Shown: positions 17,593 to 26,808 of the stretch, one piece after another
Numbering within the stretch: the stretch's first letter is position 1
Layout: the number at the start of each line of letters is the position of its first letter
NCBI GenBank assembly: GCA_017395555.1
Contig: JAFPUE010000049.1
Coordinates: 21,817-85,816, forward strand
DNA length: 64,000 nucleotides
Source: Ruminiclostridium sp.
Lineage (GTDB): Bacteria; Bacillota; Clostridia; Oscillospirales; Ruminococcaceae
Direction: 5' to 3'
Program-made: the position numbers and the translations under genes
Notes under the pieces: generated by a model
Told to the model about the DNA's origin: nothing
Database searches by the model: none
The model's input: only the letters and a program-made list of their open reading frames with translations

Positions 17593-18936
17593 ATGATAGA
17601 TAAGATACTTATAGCAAACCGCGGCGAAATAGCACTCCGTATAATAAGGGCCTGCCGCGAGCTTGGAATAGAGACTGTCGCGGTATATTCCACCGCCGAC
17701 AGAAACGCGCTCCATGCGCAAATAGCAGACCGTTCCGTCTGTATAGGCGGCGCAAGAAGCACCGACAGCTATCTTAATACCCGCTCCATTCTCGCCGCCT
17801 GCGAGATAACCGGCGCAAGAGCAATACACCCCGGCTTCGGCTTTCTCTCCGAAAGCACCCGGTTCGTGCGGCTCTGCGACAGGTGCGGCATCAAGTGGAT
17901 AGGTCCCGGTGCCGACGCTATGGAAGCCATGGGCGATAAGGCTAACGCGAAAGCGACTATGATAAAAGCGGGAGTTCCCGTTGTGCGCGGTTCCGACGGC
18001 GTAGTCGCCGATCCCGACGAAGCAAAGCGCATAGCCGCGGATATAGGCTACCCCGTTCTTGTAAAAGCGAGCGCGGGCGGCGGCGGACGCGGTATAAGAC
18101 GCGCCGACAGCGAAAAAGACCTCGAAAGCGCAATGACCGCCGCAAAGCAGGAAGCCCTCCGCTTCTTCGGCAACGATGATGTATATATTGAGAAATTTAT
18201 CGTTAATCCGCGCCATGTCGAGATACAGATACTTGCCGACGAGCATGGAAACGTTATCCACCTCGGTGAGCGTGACTGCTCCTGCCAGCGCCGTAATCAG
18301 AAGGTGCTTGAGGAGTCCCCGAGCCCGATAATGACACCGGAGCTCCGCGAGAAAATGGGTGAGGCTGCCGTAAAGGCGGCAAAGGCGTGCGGATACCACA
18401 ACGCCGGAACGGTTGAGTTCCTTGTGGACAACGACAGGAATTTCTACTTCATGGAAATGAACGCGCGTATCCAGGTTGAGCACCCGGTCACCGAAATGGA
18501 AACGGGCATAGACCTTATAAAGCAGCAGATAATGATCGCGAGCGGTATGCCGCTTAACATAAAGCAGGAGGACGTAAAGCTCAGCGGTCACACGATAGAA
18601 TGTCGTATCAACGCCGAGGATCCGAAAAACGGGTTCCGCCCCTGCCCCGGCAGGATCGAATCGGTGCATTGCCCCGGCGGCTTCGGCGTAAGAATAGATA
18701 CCGCAGTATATCAGGGCTATGAGATACCGCAGTATTACGACAATATGATAGCAAAGCTCATAGTTCACGGGCAGGACAGAGAAGAAGCAATAACGAAAAT
18801 GCGCGTTGCTCTCGGCGAAATGCTGATAGAGGGAGTGCAGACAAATATCGACTATCAGCTCAGCCTGCTGCGTGACAATGAATTCCGCAGCGGTAATTTC
18901 GATATCGGTTTCCTTAACCGCAAGGATTTTTCGTGA
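17593..18936 (+). CDS. accC: Biotin carboxylase
   Basis: 447 residues. It carboxylates the biotin of AccB using ATP and bicarbonate. The opening IANRGEIALRIIRA, the ATP-grasp Gly loop SAGGGGRGIR, ERDCSCQRRNQKVLEE and the catalytic NARIQVEHPVTE stretch are all intact. Full length. It follows a 172-bp hairpin-filled gap after fabZ and has only a weak ACGGA ribosome site. Confidence 0.96.
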   Translation: MIDKILIANRGEIALRIIRACRELGIETVAVYSTADRNALHAQIADRSVCIGGARSTDSYLNTRSILAACEITGARAIHPGFGFLSESTRFVRLCDRCGIKWIGPGADAMEAMGDKANAKATMIKAGVPVVRGSDGVVADPDEAKRIAADIGYPVLVKASAGGGGRGIRRADSEKDLESAMTAAKQEALRFFGNDDVYIEKFIVNPRHVEIQILADEHGNVIHLGERDCSCQRRNQKVLEESPSPIMTPELREKMGEAAVKAAKACGYHNAGTVEFLVDNDRNFYFMEMNARIQVEHPVTEMETGIDLIKQQIMIASGMPLNIKQEDVKLSGHTIECRINAEDPKNGFRPCPGRIESVHCPGGFGVRIDTAVYQGYEIPQYYDNMIAKLIVHGQDREEAITKMRVALGEMLIEGVQTNIDYQLSLLRDNEFRSGNFDIGFLNRKDFS

Positions 18937-18960
18937 TAATATTCAGAGGTGATTTGACGC

Positions 18961-19875
18961 ATGGCTCTGGAAGATCTTTTCAAAGTCGTGAAAGACCGGT
19001 CAAAGGCTGATCCGAAGCCGAAGACCGACACAAAAATAAAAAAGCCCGCAGCAGGTGTTGAGATACCCAAGGGGCTCCTGTTCAAATGTCCGAGATGCGG
19101 GACAGTCGTTTACAGGGACGACTTCGAGCGCAACAGATCGGTGTGCTCCTCGTGCAATTACCACGCGCGCATCAGCTTCCGCGAAAGGCTTGAAATGACC
19201 GCAGACAAGGGTACGTTCACCGAGCTCGACGCGGGACTGACCTCGCTCAACCCGATAGATTTTCCCGGCTACGAGGAAAAGATCGCCGAGCTGCGTGAGA
19301 GCTGCGGCATAAAAGAAGCCGTGGTCACGGGCGTTTGCAAGATACATAAGTACAATACCGTCATAGGAATTATGGACAGCAATTTCATGATGGCGAGCAT
19401 GGGAAGCGTTGTGGGCGAAAAGATCACCCGCGCTTTCGAGTACGCAACGGAGCATAAGCTGCCGGTGGTGCTGTTTACGGCATCGGGCGGCGCGAGAATG
19501 CAGGAGGGTATCATTTCCCTTATGCAGATGGCGAAGACCTCCGGCGCGATAGCACGCCACAGCGAAGCGGGACAGCTCTACGTCACCGTAATGACCGATC
19601 CGACAACGGGCGGTGTCACTGCATCGTTCGCGAGTCTCGGAGATATCATAATCGCCGAGCCGAAGGTGCTTATCGGATTTGCAGGCAGACGTGTCATAGA
19701 GGGCACGATAAAGCAGAAGCTGCCGGACGATTTCCAGTCCGCGGAGTTTATGCTTGAAAACGGATTTGTGGATATGATAGTCGAGAGAAAATACCTTCGC
19801 CCGACACTTTCAAAGATATTCCGCACGCATAACTATACGCGCACGGAGGAATACAAGGGAGGTGCAGGCGCATGA
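18961..19875 (+). CDS. accD: Acetyl-CoA carboxylase carboxyltransferase beta
   Basis: 304 residues. The N-terminal zinc ribbon is CPRCG...CSSC (about 42-63), followed by a crotonase-like carboxyltransferase domain with [12 protein letters not shown] and [12 protein letters not shown]. With AccA it moves the carboxyl from biotin to acetyl-CoA. AGGTGA lies upstream of the ATG. Its end overlaps accA by 4 bp, which fits an equimolar complex. Confidence 0.96.
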   Translation: MALEDLFKVVKDRSKADPKPKTDTKIKKPAAGVEIPKGLLFKCPRCGTVVYRDDFERNRSVCSSCNYHARISFRERLEMTADKGTFTELDAGLTSLNPIDFPGYEEKIAELRESCGIKEAVVTGVCKIHKYNTVIGIMDSNFMMASMGSVVGEKITRAFEYATEHKLPVVLFTASGGARMQEGIISLMQMAKTSGAIARHSEAGQLYVTVMTDPTTGGVTASFASLGDIIIAEPKVLIGFAGRRVIEGTIKQKLPDDFQSAEFMLENGFVDMIVERKYLRPTLSKIFRTHNYTRTEEYKGGAGA

Positions 19876-20678
19876 GTGATCTTACGGCTACCGAAAGACT
19901 TGCCCTTATACGCGAAAAGGGAAGACCGACGGTAAGGGACTATATCCCCGCACTTTTTACAAACTTCCTTGAATTGCACGGAGACAGGCATTTCGGGGAC
20001 GACGCGGCGATAATCGGCGGCGTGGCTATGTTCTCGGGGATGCCGGTCACGGTGCTTGCGCAGGTAAAGGGGCGCAACCTTGAGGAAAACAAGCAGTCTA
20101 ACTTCTCCATGCCGCACCCGGAGGGCTACCGCAAGGCTCTTCGTCTTGCGAAGCAGGCGGAGAAATTCCACAGACCGGTGATATGTCTTGTTGACACTCC
20201 CGGCGCGTTTTGCGGCATAGATGCCGAGAAGCGCGGACAGGGTGAAGCTATTGCCCGCAATCTTATGGAATTTATGACACTGCGCACACCGATAATCTCC
20301 ATTGTGCTCGGAGAGGGAGGAAGCGGCGGAGCGCTTGCGCTTGCCGTATGCGACGAGCTTGCAATGCTTGAAAACGCTCTGTATTCGGTCATCTCACCGA
20401 GAGGGTTTGCGTCGATACTGTGGAAGGACGCGACGCGGGAATCGGAGGCTGCCGAGCTTATGAAGATAACGGCGGAGGATCTTGTGCGGTTTGGTGTATG
20501 CGAGAAGATAATAGACGAGCCGGACGGCGGGGCGCAGAACGCTGCCGATCTTACCTCGGAGAATATTTCTGATTATCTGTCGGAAGCGATACCGAGACTG
20601 AAATCGACGGATATCGACACGCTTCTCGAAAGAAGGTATAATAAGTTCCGCAAGATAGGCGTATTTGCGGAAGAATGA
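19872..20678 (+). CDS. accA: Acetyl-CoA carboxylase carboxyltransferase alpha
   Basis: 268 residues, the short Gram-positive form lacking an N-terminal extension. [26 protein letters not shown] and [11 protein letters not shown] are the family motifs. It completes the ACC complex and ends the run that began at fabH. Confidence 0.96.
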   Translation: MSDLTATERLALIREKGRPTVRDYIPALFTNFLELHGDRHFGDDAAIIGGVAMFSGMPVTVLAQVKGRNLEENKQSNFSMPHPEGYRKALRLAKQAEKFHRPVICLVDTPGAFCGIDAEKRGQGEAIARNLMEFMTLRTPIISIVLGEGGSGGALALAVCDELAMLENALYSVISPRGFASILWKDATRESEAAELMKITAEDLVRFGVCEKIIDEPDGGAQNAADLTSENISDYLSEAIPRLKSTDIDTLLERRYNKFRKIGVFAEE

Positions 20679-20761
20679 GATAAACTTATTCGGCAAAATG
20701 CTTAAATTGGCATTATGCAGTTGTGAAAAATTGCCAATTTTTTAAAAATTGTAAAAAGCTA

Positions 20762-20790
20762 TTGATTTTTTGAATACTATCATTTATAAT
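20762..20790 (+). promoter_or_regulatory. Promoter of acpP
   Basis: TTGATT (20762-20767), 17 bp, TATAAT (20785-20790), about 54 bp before acpP. The carrier protein gene thus has its own promoter, separate from the fab/acc run. Confidence 0.75.
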
Positions 20791-20843
20791 GATAAAAGCT
20801 GATACAATCAATTAATAAATAATTATCAAACGGAGGTTATATT

Positions 20844-21077
20844 ATGATTTTTGACAAAGTAAAAAGCATTATCGTTGACCAGCTCGACGTTGATGAGGAT
20901 AAGGTAACTCTTAACTCAAGCATTCAGGACGATCTCGGTGCAGACTCTCTCGACATCGTTGACCTTGTTATGAGCTTTGAGGACGAATTTGATCTTGAAA
21001 TACCCGACGATCAGGTAGAGAATATAAAGACTGTCGGCGATGTAGTCAAGTACATCGAAGAAAACACCGAAGGCTAA
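20844..21077 (+). CDS. acpP: Acyl carrier protein
   Basis: 77 residues, acidic, helical. The phosphopantetheine serine is in [10 protein letters not shown]. It carries the growing acyl chain for all the fab enzymes upstream. CGGAGG precedes the ATG and the gene has its own promoter. About half a kilobase of repeat and hairpin sequence follows. Confidence 0.96.
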   Translation: MIFDKVKSIIVDQLDVDEDKVTLNSSIQDDLGADSLDIVDLVMSFEDEFDLEIPDDQVENIKTVGDVVKYIEENTEG

Positions 21078-21097
21078 GTGCCGAAGCCGGCACGGGC

Positions 21098-21173
21098 GAC
21101 TGCTGTATTTCTGAGATACATCTATGGACGGGTGCAGACTGAAATGCAGTGGGGTTGGCGAAGAGCCCAATCA
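21098..21173. repeat. Dispersed ~75-bp intergenic repeat, copy 2
   Basis: TATTTCTGAGATACATCTAT then GAAATGCAGTGGGGTTGGC, matching 7614-7683 with a variable middle. Both copies lie soon after a plus-strand stop codon. Confidence 0.7.
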
Positions 21174-21188
21174 GTAAACTATAAAGAT

Positions 21189-21224
21189 AACCGCACAGGA
21201 CGTAAGTTCTGTGCGGTTTGTTTG
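21189..21224 (+). terminator. Intrinsic terminator after acpP
   Basis: AACCGCACAG pairs with CTGTGCGGTT, followed by TGTTTGT. Confidence 0.75.
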
Positions 21225-21277
21225 TATTAACGCTGTTTTCTCGCTATGAAGTCCGGAGTGGGCAATATCTCATTTAT

Positions 21278-21316
21278 AAAAGACTGCCGAAACTAACAAA
21301 TTCAGCAGTCTTTTTT
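21278..21316. terminator. Intrinsic terminator
   Basis: AAAAGACTGC pairs with GCAGTCTTTT, flanked by A and T runs. It could end transcripts from either side (acpP or the V-ATPase operon). Confidence 0.75.
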
Positions 21317-21506
21317 GAACAAATCTCTGTAATCTGTCTCCCCGTTTATGTGAGCTGAATAGTAGAGACAGGTTGTGAATTACATCTACGGCTGTCAATG
21401 AGTCGCCGCCTATGCAAGAGCCGCCCTTTAAACCTCACTCGTGCGGCGGATCGCGGTCGCGCCCGCTTCGGCGCGGCCCCCGCGGCAGCGGCTCTATAAA
21501 AGTCTC

Positions 21507-22118
21507 TCATTTCGCTTTAGTTGCTTTGATGATCTTCTGGCGGGAGAACTCCTCGCGCTCTTTTTCTTCGAGGGCTTCGGAGATAAACTTGACCTGCTCC
21601 TTATACTTGGGGATAAGGATATTTTTGAGGGCGTTGGCACGCTTCTGGGATTTGCGGATCGCGACGGAAAGGCGATACACGCTGTTCTCTATCTCCGCAA
21701 GCATTATGCCGGTCTGCTTGGCTTTGAGAAAGCTGACATAGGCTTTGTCAAAGCTCGAATCGGTGTCGGCAAGGCTGTAACAGAGCTTCGGGGTTGGATC
21801 GCCGCCCGAAAGCTGCGGGAGCTCAATGCCCATTACGCTGCGGTACGATATGTCTATCGTGCGGTCTATCGGCATTATCGCGGACTTCTGCGAAATGATT
21901 CCGTCTATGACATTCGCGTTCTGAAGCGCGGAATACGCATCGGCAAACGTCTTTTCAAGGCTTTCGCTGAGCGACTTCGCCTTGTCCGTCAGCATAACCA
22001 TTTCCCTTATCAGGATATTGCGCTTTCTGTCCATAAGCTCATAGCCAAGCTGCGCCTGACGCAGAGAATGTCTGGCATTTATCAGATTGCCCTTTGTCGC
22101 AAATACCTGCTGTGCCAT
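21507..22118 (-). CDS. atpD: V-type ATPase subunit D (central stalk)
   Basis: 203 residues, almost wholly helical. The start NLINARHSLRQAQLGYELMDRKR and the C-terminal helix with RRAN-like KRANALKNILIPKY fit the long coiled coil of the rotor shaft. It turns inside the A3B3 head. It is last in the operon, 24 bp after atpB. Confidence 0.93.
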   Translation of the reverse strand: MAQQVFATKGNLINARHSLRQAQLGYELMDRKRNILIREMVMLTDKAKSLSESLEKTFADAYSALQNANVIDGIISQKSAIMPIDRTIDISYRSVMGIELPQLSGGDPTPKLCYSLADTDSSFDKAYVSFLKAKQTGIMLAEIENSVYRLSVAIRKSQKRANALKNILIPKYKEQVKFISEALEEKEREEFSRQKIIKATKAK

Positions 22119-22142
22119 AAGCCTTTGCCGTTCCTTTCGTTA

Positions 22143-23522
22143 TTATTTCTTTTCTCTGTAATGCTCGTCTATGAGCTTCGCGTTCATTCGGTCAAGCTCC
22201 GATTTCGGCAGCAGCGAGAGCAGATCCCACGCAAGCTCCAGCGTCTCCTCCATGCTGCGGTTCTCGTCCGGACCCTGCTTTAAGAAGCGCTGCTCGAACT
22301 CCGTACCGAATACCATATACTTCTTGTCTATCGGTGAAAGCTCGTCCTCGCCTATTACGGAAGCGAGCGAACGCGCGTCCTGTACCTTCGCGTAGGCGGC
22401 AAAAAGCTGGTTCGCAACATCGCTGTGATCGGCGCGGGTAAATCCCTCACCTATGCCGTCCTTCATAAGACGCGACAGCGACAGCAGTACGGACAGACCG
22501 GGATAAACGCCCTCGGAATCGAGGTTTCTGTCAAATACTATCTGCCCCTCCGTGATGTATGCCGTAAGATCGGGTATCGGGTGGGTTATATCGTCGTTCG
22601 GCATCGTAAGAATCGGTATCTGCGTTACCGAGCCGGTAGATCCGTCAATTACTCCTGCGCGCTCATACATGGACGCGAGATCGGAGTAGAGATATCCCGG
22701 ATAGCCCTTTCTTCCGGGTATCTCGCCCTTTGACGACGAGAACTCACGCAGGGCTTCCGCGTAAGATGTGATATCCGTCATAACGACAAGAATGTGCATA
22801 TTCTTCTCGAACGCGAGATATTCCGCAGTCGTAAGCGCACATTTCGGCGTAAGGATACGCTCGATGATCGGGTCATTCGAGAGATTGAGGAACATTACAA
22901 CTCTGCCGCTCGCGCCCGCCTGATCGAACTCACGGCGGAAGTAATCCGCGACATCGTGCTGAACGCCCATTGCGGCGAACACGACAGCAAAATCCTGTCC
23001 GTTCTCCTCCGCGATACGCGCCTGCTTTACTATCTGCACCGCGAGCTTGTTGTGTGACAGACCGGAGCCCGAGAATATCGGGAGCTTCTGTCCGCGGATA
23101 AGCGTCATAAGGCAGTCTATTGAACTGATACCGGTGTGTATGTAGTTGCGCGGGTAGCTTCTCGCAACGGGGTTAAGCGCGCGTCCGTTTATATCTCCGA
23201 GCTTCTCGGCGAAAACGTCCCCGAGACCGTCCGCAGGCTTTCCTGCACCGTTGAACACGCGTCCGAGCATCTCCGTGCTGAGCGGTATCTCCAGCGGCTT
23301 TCCGGTGAACACGGTGCGGGTGTTGTCGAGAGAAAGTCCCGACGTGCCTTCAAAGACCTGCAGTATTACCTTGTCGCCTTCCATCTGCACCACGCGCCCG
23401 AGACGTCTTGTACCGTCCTCAAGCAGCAGCTCTCCGATCTCCTCATAAGCGACACCGCTTACTCCTTCGAGTGCGACGAGAGGACCGTTTACATCGGCTA
23501 AACCGGCATATTGGATATTCAT
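22143..23522 (-). CDS. atpB: V-type ATPase subunit B (non-catalytic)
   Basis: 459 residues, full length. It has the nucleotide-binding fold of the ATPase alpha/beta family without a catalytic P-loop ([14 protein letters not shown] stands in its place), as expected for the B subunit. [15 protein letters not shown] and [13 protein letters not shown] are diagnostic. It alternates with subunit A in the head. Confidence 0.96.
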   Translation of the reverse strand: MNIQYAGLADVNGPLVALEGVSGVAYEEIGELLLEDGTRRLGRVVQMEGDKVILQVFEGTSGLSLDNTRTVFTGKPLEIPLSTEMLGRVFNGAGKPADGLGDVFAEKLGDINGRALNPVARSYPRNYIHTGISSIDCLMTLIRGQKLPIFSGSGLSHNKLAVQIVKQARIAEENGQDFAVVFAAMGVQHDVADYFRREFDQAGASGRVVMFLNLSNDPIIERILTPKCALTTAEYLAFEKNMHILVVMTDITSYAEALREFSSSKGEIPGRKGYPGYLYSDLASMYERAGVIDGSTGSVTQIPILTMPNDDITHPIPDLTAYITEGQIVFDRNLDSEGVYPGLSVLLSLSRLMKDGIGEGFTRADHSDVANQLFAAYAKVQDARSLASVIGEDELSPIDKKYMVFGTEFEQRFLKQGPDENRSMEETLELAWDLLSLLPKSELDRMNAKLIDEHYREKK

Positions 23523-23542
23523 ATAAGCACGTCCTCTCTTTG

Positions 23543-25291
23543 TTATTTCAGCGCGCCGATCGTTACGTCGATCTCGCGGCTGTATTCGTCAAACATTTCC
23601 GGCTTGTCGTTCGGAATGTCGTATTTCATCTTTATCAGCTTGTCGAACAGCCCCGTACCGATGATATCCGTTACCGCGACATCGCGCTTGAGCGCGTCCA
23701 CGGAAGCGTGGTAAAGGCGCAGTATGACACGCATCATCAGGAGCTGCTTGCTCATGGGAACATAGGTGTCGTCCTTATGGAACGCGTTCTGCTGCAGAAA
23801 TCCTACTCTTACGACTTTCGCCGTTTCGAGCACGATCTTCTGATCGTCCGGCAGAACGTCGGAGCCTATCAGCTTTACGATCTCCATGAGCTTGTTCTCT
23901 TCGATAAGGATATTGCAGATCTCCTGTCTTACGTCGAGGAAATCCTCGCCGACGTTCTTTCTGTAATATTCCTCAAAGTCGAGTATATATTCCGAATAGC
24001 TGGTGAGCCAGTTTATAGCGGGATAGTGACGGGCGTAGGCGAGCTGCTTATCGAGCGCCATAAAGCAGCGCACGAAACGCTTCGTGTTCTGCGTTACCGG
24101 CTCGGAAAAGTCGGATCCGGCGGGCGATACCGCGCCTATTACCGTAACGCTTCCGCGCTTTCCGGAAAGTACGTTGCAGTTTCCGGCACGCTCGTAGAAC
24201 TCCGCCAGACGCGACGGCAGGTATGCGGGATAGCCTTCCTCGGCGGGCATTTCCTCAAGTCGTCCGGATATCTCACGGAGCGCCTCCGCCCAGCGGGATG
24301 TGGAATCCGCCATTATCGCTATATCATAGCCCATATCGCGGTAATACTCCGCGATGGTTATTCCCGTATAGATAGAAGCCTCACGCGCCGCAACAGGCAT
24401 ATTCGACGTGTTCGCGATAAGAACCGTTCTGTCGGTGAGGTGCTTGCCGCTCTTGGGGTCAATAAGCTCCGAGAACTCCTCAAGAACCTGCGTCATCTCG
24501 TTTCCGCGCTCTCCGCAGCCGATATAGACGATGATATCCGCGTCGCACCACTTTGCTATCTGGTGCTGGGTCATGGTCTTACCGGTACCGAAGCCGCCCG
24601 GTATCGCTGCTGTTCCGCCCTTTGCAACAGGGACGATAGAGTCGAGTATTCGCTGACCCGTGATAAGCGGGGTATTTATTGTGATACGGTTCGCGACGGG
24701 GCGCGGCGTTCTGATCGGCCATTTCTGACAGAGCGTCAGAGGTATTTCCTCGCCGTTCGCGTCAACCTTCAGAATGGTGTCGTTGACTTTATAGGAACCG
24801 TCCGGAGCCGCGTAAGTTACCGTGCAGCTCCTGATTCCCGGCGGCACCATGACCCGGTTGACAATGAGAGCCGTTTCGCGGCACTCGGCGTAGATCTGTC
24901 CCGCGGAGAGCTCGTCGCCTTCTTTGACGAGGACTTTTACGTCAAATTCGCGTTCGGGGTCAATGGTGGGGATGTCGCTTCCCTCGGTGACATAAACGCC
25001 GTCCGTCTTTCTCATATCGGTGAGCGGACGCGCTATGCCGTCGAAGATAGCGGAGATTATTCCCGGTCCGAGAGTGACGCTCATAGGTCCTCCCGTACCC
25101 TCTACCTCTTCTCCTATTTTAAGACCCGCGGTATTCTCATACACCTGTATGGTGGTGAATTTATCGTTGACACCTATGACTTCGCCTATCAGGTGCTTTG
25201 TTCCGACATAGACCATCTCGCGCATTGCGAAATCCTTTGTCGCGCGCAGCTTGATAACGGGTCCGTTTATCGCATATATGGTATTGTTCAT
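23543..25291 (-). CDS. atpA: V-type ATPase subunit A (catalytic)
   Basis: 582 residues. The P-loop [13 protein letters not shown], the Walker B-like stretch [13 protein letters not shown] and the A-subunit-specific insert region are present. It hydrolyses or makes ATP coupled to H+ or Na+ movement. It lies 14 bp after atpE and 20 bp before atpB. Confidence 0.97.
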   Translation of the reverse strand: MNNTIYAINGPVIKLRATKDFAMREMVYVGTKHLIGEVIGVNDKFTTIQVYENTAGLKIGEEVEGTGGPMSVTLGPGIISAIFDGIARPLTDMRKTDGVYVTEGSDIPTIDPEREFDVKVLVKEGDELSAGQIYAECRETALIVNRVMVPPGIRSCTVTYAAPDGSYKVNDTILKVDANGEEIPLTLCQKWPIRTPRPVANRITINTPLITGQRILDSIVPVAKGGTAAIPGGFGTGKTMTQHQIAKWCDADIIVYIGCGERGNEMTQVLEEFSELIDPKSGKHLTDRTVLIANTSNMPVAAREASIYTGITIAEYYRDMGYDIAIMADSTSRWAEALREISGRLEEMPAEEGYPAYLPSRLAEFYERAGNCNVLSGKRGSVTVIGAVSPAGSDFSEPVTQNTKRFVRCFMALDKQLAYARHYPAINWLTSYSEYILDFEEYYRKNVGEDFLDVRQEICNILIEENKLMEIVKLIGSDVLPDDQKIVLETAKVVRVGFLQQNAFHKDDTYVPMSKQLLMMRVILRLYHASVDALKRDVAVTDIIGTGLFDKLIKMKYDIPNDKPEMFDEYSREIDVTIGALK

Positions 25292-25305
25292 TCCGTGGAT
25301 TCCTT

Positions 25306-25896
25306 TCAGAGCTGCATTTCAGACCTTGACGCAAACGCGCCGCGCTCGTTCTCAAATGAGGTGTCGAGCGTAAGATCGATATATATGCCCTTTTCGGGGT
25401 ATTTGAAGATAAGACCGCCGAGAACTATGTTCCTGTCGGCAGCCGCCTTGGCGCCGTATTTCTTCGCGATCTTCTCCGCTTCGGCAAGATCGGCCTTGCG
25501 GCAGAATATCGACACTGTGCTGTCGATCTTTTCACGGTTGTCGGCAGCCTCGGCACAGCTTGCAAGATACCCCGCGTACTCTTCGGACGCGGTGAGCGCC
25601 TCGATATCGTTCCTGATATCATTAAACAGCCCGTCCACGAGCGAATTGCGGTGCATGAGCACCTTTCTGTCCGCGGCGTATCTGCGCTCGGACACGCGCT
25701 TTCTCTCATCGCTGCGATATTTCGATATCTTCGCGCCGAGAACGCTTCCCTGCTCGGTCTCACCGCGTTCCTTCTCTTCGTTTATCATAGCCGCGGCACG
25801 CTTTTCGGCATCGGCAAGGATATTCCCGGCATCTGCGGCGGCAGCCGCGATTATATGCTGCTCGAGCTTTGCGAGCTTTGCAGACAGATCTGCCAT
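25306..25896 (-). CDS. atpE: V-type ATPase subunit E (peripheral stalk)
   Basis: 196 residues. An Ala/Glu/Lys-rich N-terminal coiled coil (about 1-75) is followed by a mixed C-terminal domain ending near FENERGAFAS. This is the normal subunit E layout. It pairs with the 104-residue G/H-like subunit at the start of the operon. Confidence 0.9.
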   Translation of the reverse strand: MADLSAKLAKLEQHIIAAAAADAGNILADAEKRAAAMINEEKERGETEQGSVLGAKISKYRSDERKRVSERRYAADRKVLMHRNSLVDGLFNDIRNDIEALTASEEYAGYLASCAEAADNREKIDSTVSIFCRKADLAEAEKIAKKYGAKAAADRNIVLGGLIFKYPEKGIYIDLTLDTSFENERGAFASRSEMQL

Positions 25897-25973
25897 TCCG
25901 CAATTCCTCCTTTTGACAATTGATAATGGTGGAGCGTTATTCGTCCGTTGTATCGCCGAATTTCATGATCGGG

Positions 25974-26282
25974 TCACATCTTTATTCCCACAGCTTCGCT
26001 GACATATCTGCTCAGCGTCTCGGAAATGTGTGAATCGCCGTGTCTGTCGGGTATCTCGACGATAAGCGGCTTGCGCAGCGTCAGCTTCAGCTCGGATATC
26101 TCCGGTCTGCAAAGCTCCACCAGCTTCTTGGTAATGAAAACAGTCGCTATGTCGTCCTGCACGACAGCCTTTCTCAGCGCATCCATGACCTCGTCGTGCT
26201 TATGCACGACAACACCCTCTACTCCGGCGATACGCATTCCCATCTGTGTATCGTCGTTATCGCTTATAAGATAGCATCTCAT
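25974..26282 (-). CDS. atpF: V-type ATPase subunit F
   Basis: 102 residues, a small Rossmann-like protein: MRCYLISDNDDTQMGMRIAGVEG, a helix, IATVFITKKLVE, then a strand with VEIPDRHGDS. It binds the central stalk. It lies 12 bp after atpK and 77 bp before atpE. Confidence 0.93.
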   Translation of the reverse strand: MRCYLISDNDDTQMGMRIAGVEGVVVHKHDEVMDALRKAVVQDDIATVFITKKLVELCRPEISELKLTLRKPLIVEIPDRHGDSHISETLSRYVSEAVGIKM

Positions 26283-26294
26283 AAACTTCCACCG

Positions 26295-26723
26295 TCAGCC
26301 GTTGAGTATAAGTATGGAAACGAGGATTCCGTAGATCGCGACACCCTCGCCCAGAGCAACGAAGATCAGCGCCTTGGAGAAGGTCTTTTCGTCCTCGCTT
26401 ACCGCTCCGATAGCCGCGGAAGCAGCGTTGCCTACCGCGATACCTGTACCGATCGTAGCAAAGCAGGTAGGAAGTGCCGCCGCTATGTACTTCATTCCGT
26501 CAGCGGAAGCAGCAGCCGCCCCGGCAGCCTCGGGAGCCTGCGCGGAAGCAAGTATCGGCATGAATACACACATAAGTATCATCGTGCCGAGGAACAGACC
26601 GCCGTTGAGAAGCACGGCGCGCTTACGGCTGAACTCGATGCCCGCGTGAGCCTTGCGGATAGCGGAAACGAGCGGAATGATTATCATTGCGAGTGCAAAA
26701 AGCGGTAATACATATAAAATCAT
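26295..26723 (-). CDS. atpK: V-type ATPase membrane ring subunit K
   Basis: 142 residues with four hydrophobic helices. The C-terminal pair is the ring proteolipid, with the ion-binding glutamate in FVALGEGVAIYG; the N-terminal pair and an Ala-rich linker form the extension common in clostridial K subunits. Neither an obvious Na+ nor H+ preference can be read with confidence. Confidence 0.92.
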   Translation of the reverse strand: MILYVLPLFALAMIIIPLVSAIRKAHAGIEFSRKRAVLLNGGLFLGTMILMCVFMPILASAQAPEAAGAAAASADGMKYIAAALPTCFATIGTGIAVGNAASAAIGAVSEDEKTFSKALIFVALGEGVAIYGILVSILILNG

Positions 26724-26808
26724 TGTTTTGTCCTCCAGAAATACATTTGATATATTTTTCGCGGTTCACGCGCCCGATGCGCGAAAACTGCATTACTGTG
26801 CCGGAATA

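Larger units (their letters stand above)
21078..21506. other. Gap with dispersed repeat and two terminators
   Basis: No gene is seen. It opens with the hairpin GTGCCGAAGCCGGCAC, which also opens the tandem array at 2394. Copy 2 of the ~75-bp repeat follows (21098-21173), then terminators at 21189-21224 and 21278-21316, then GC-rich sequence without clear signals up to the atpD stop. Confidence 0.6.

Noticed and set aside
23408-26002. An 864-codon plus-strand frame across the V-ATPase genes
   Set aside because: It is antisense to atpB, atpA and atpE, which are certain, and encodes no recognisable domain.
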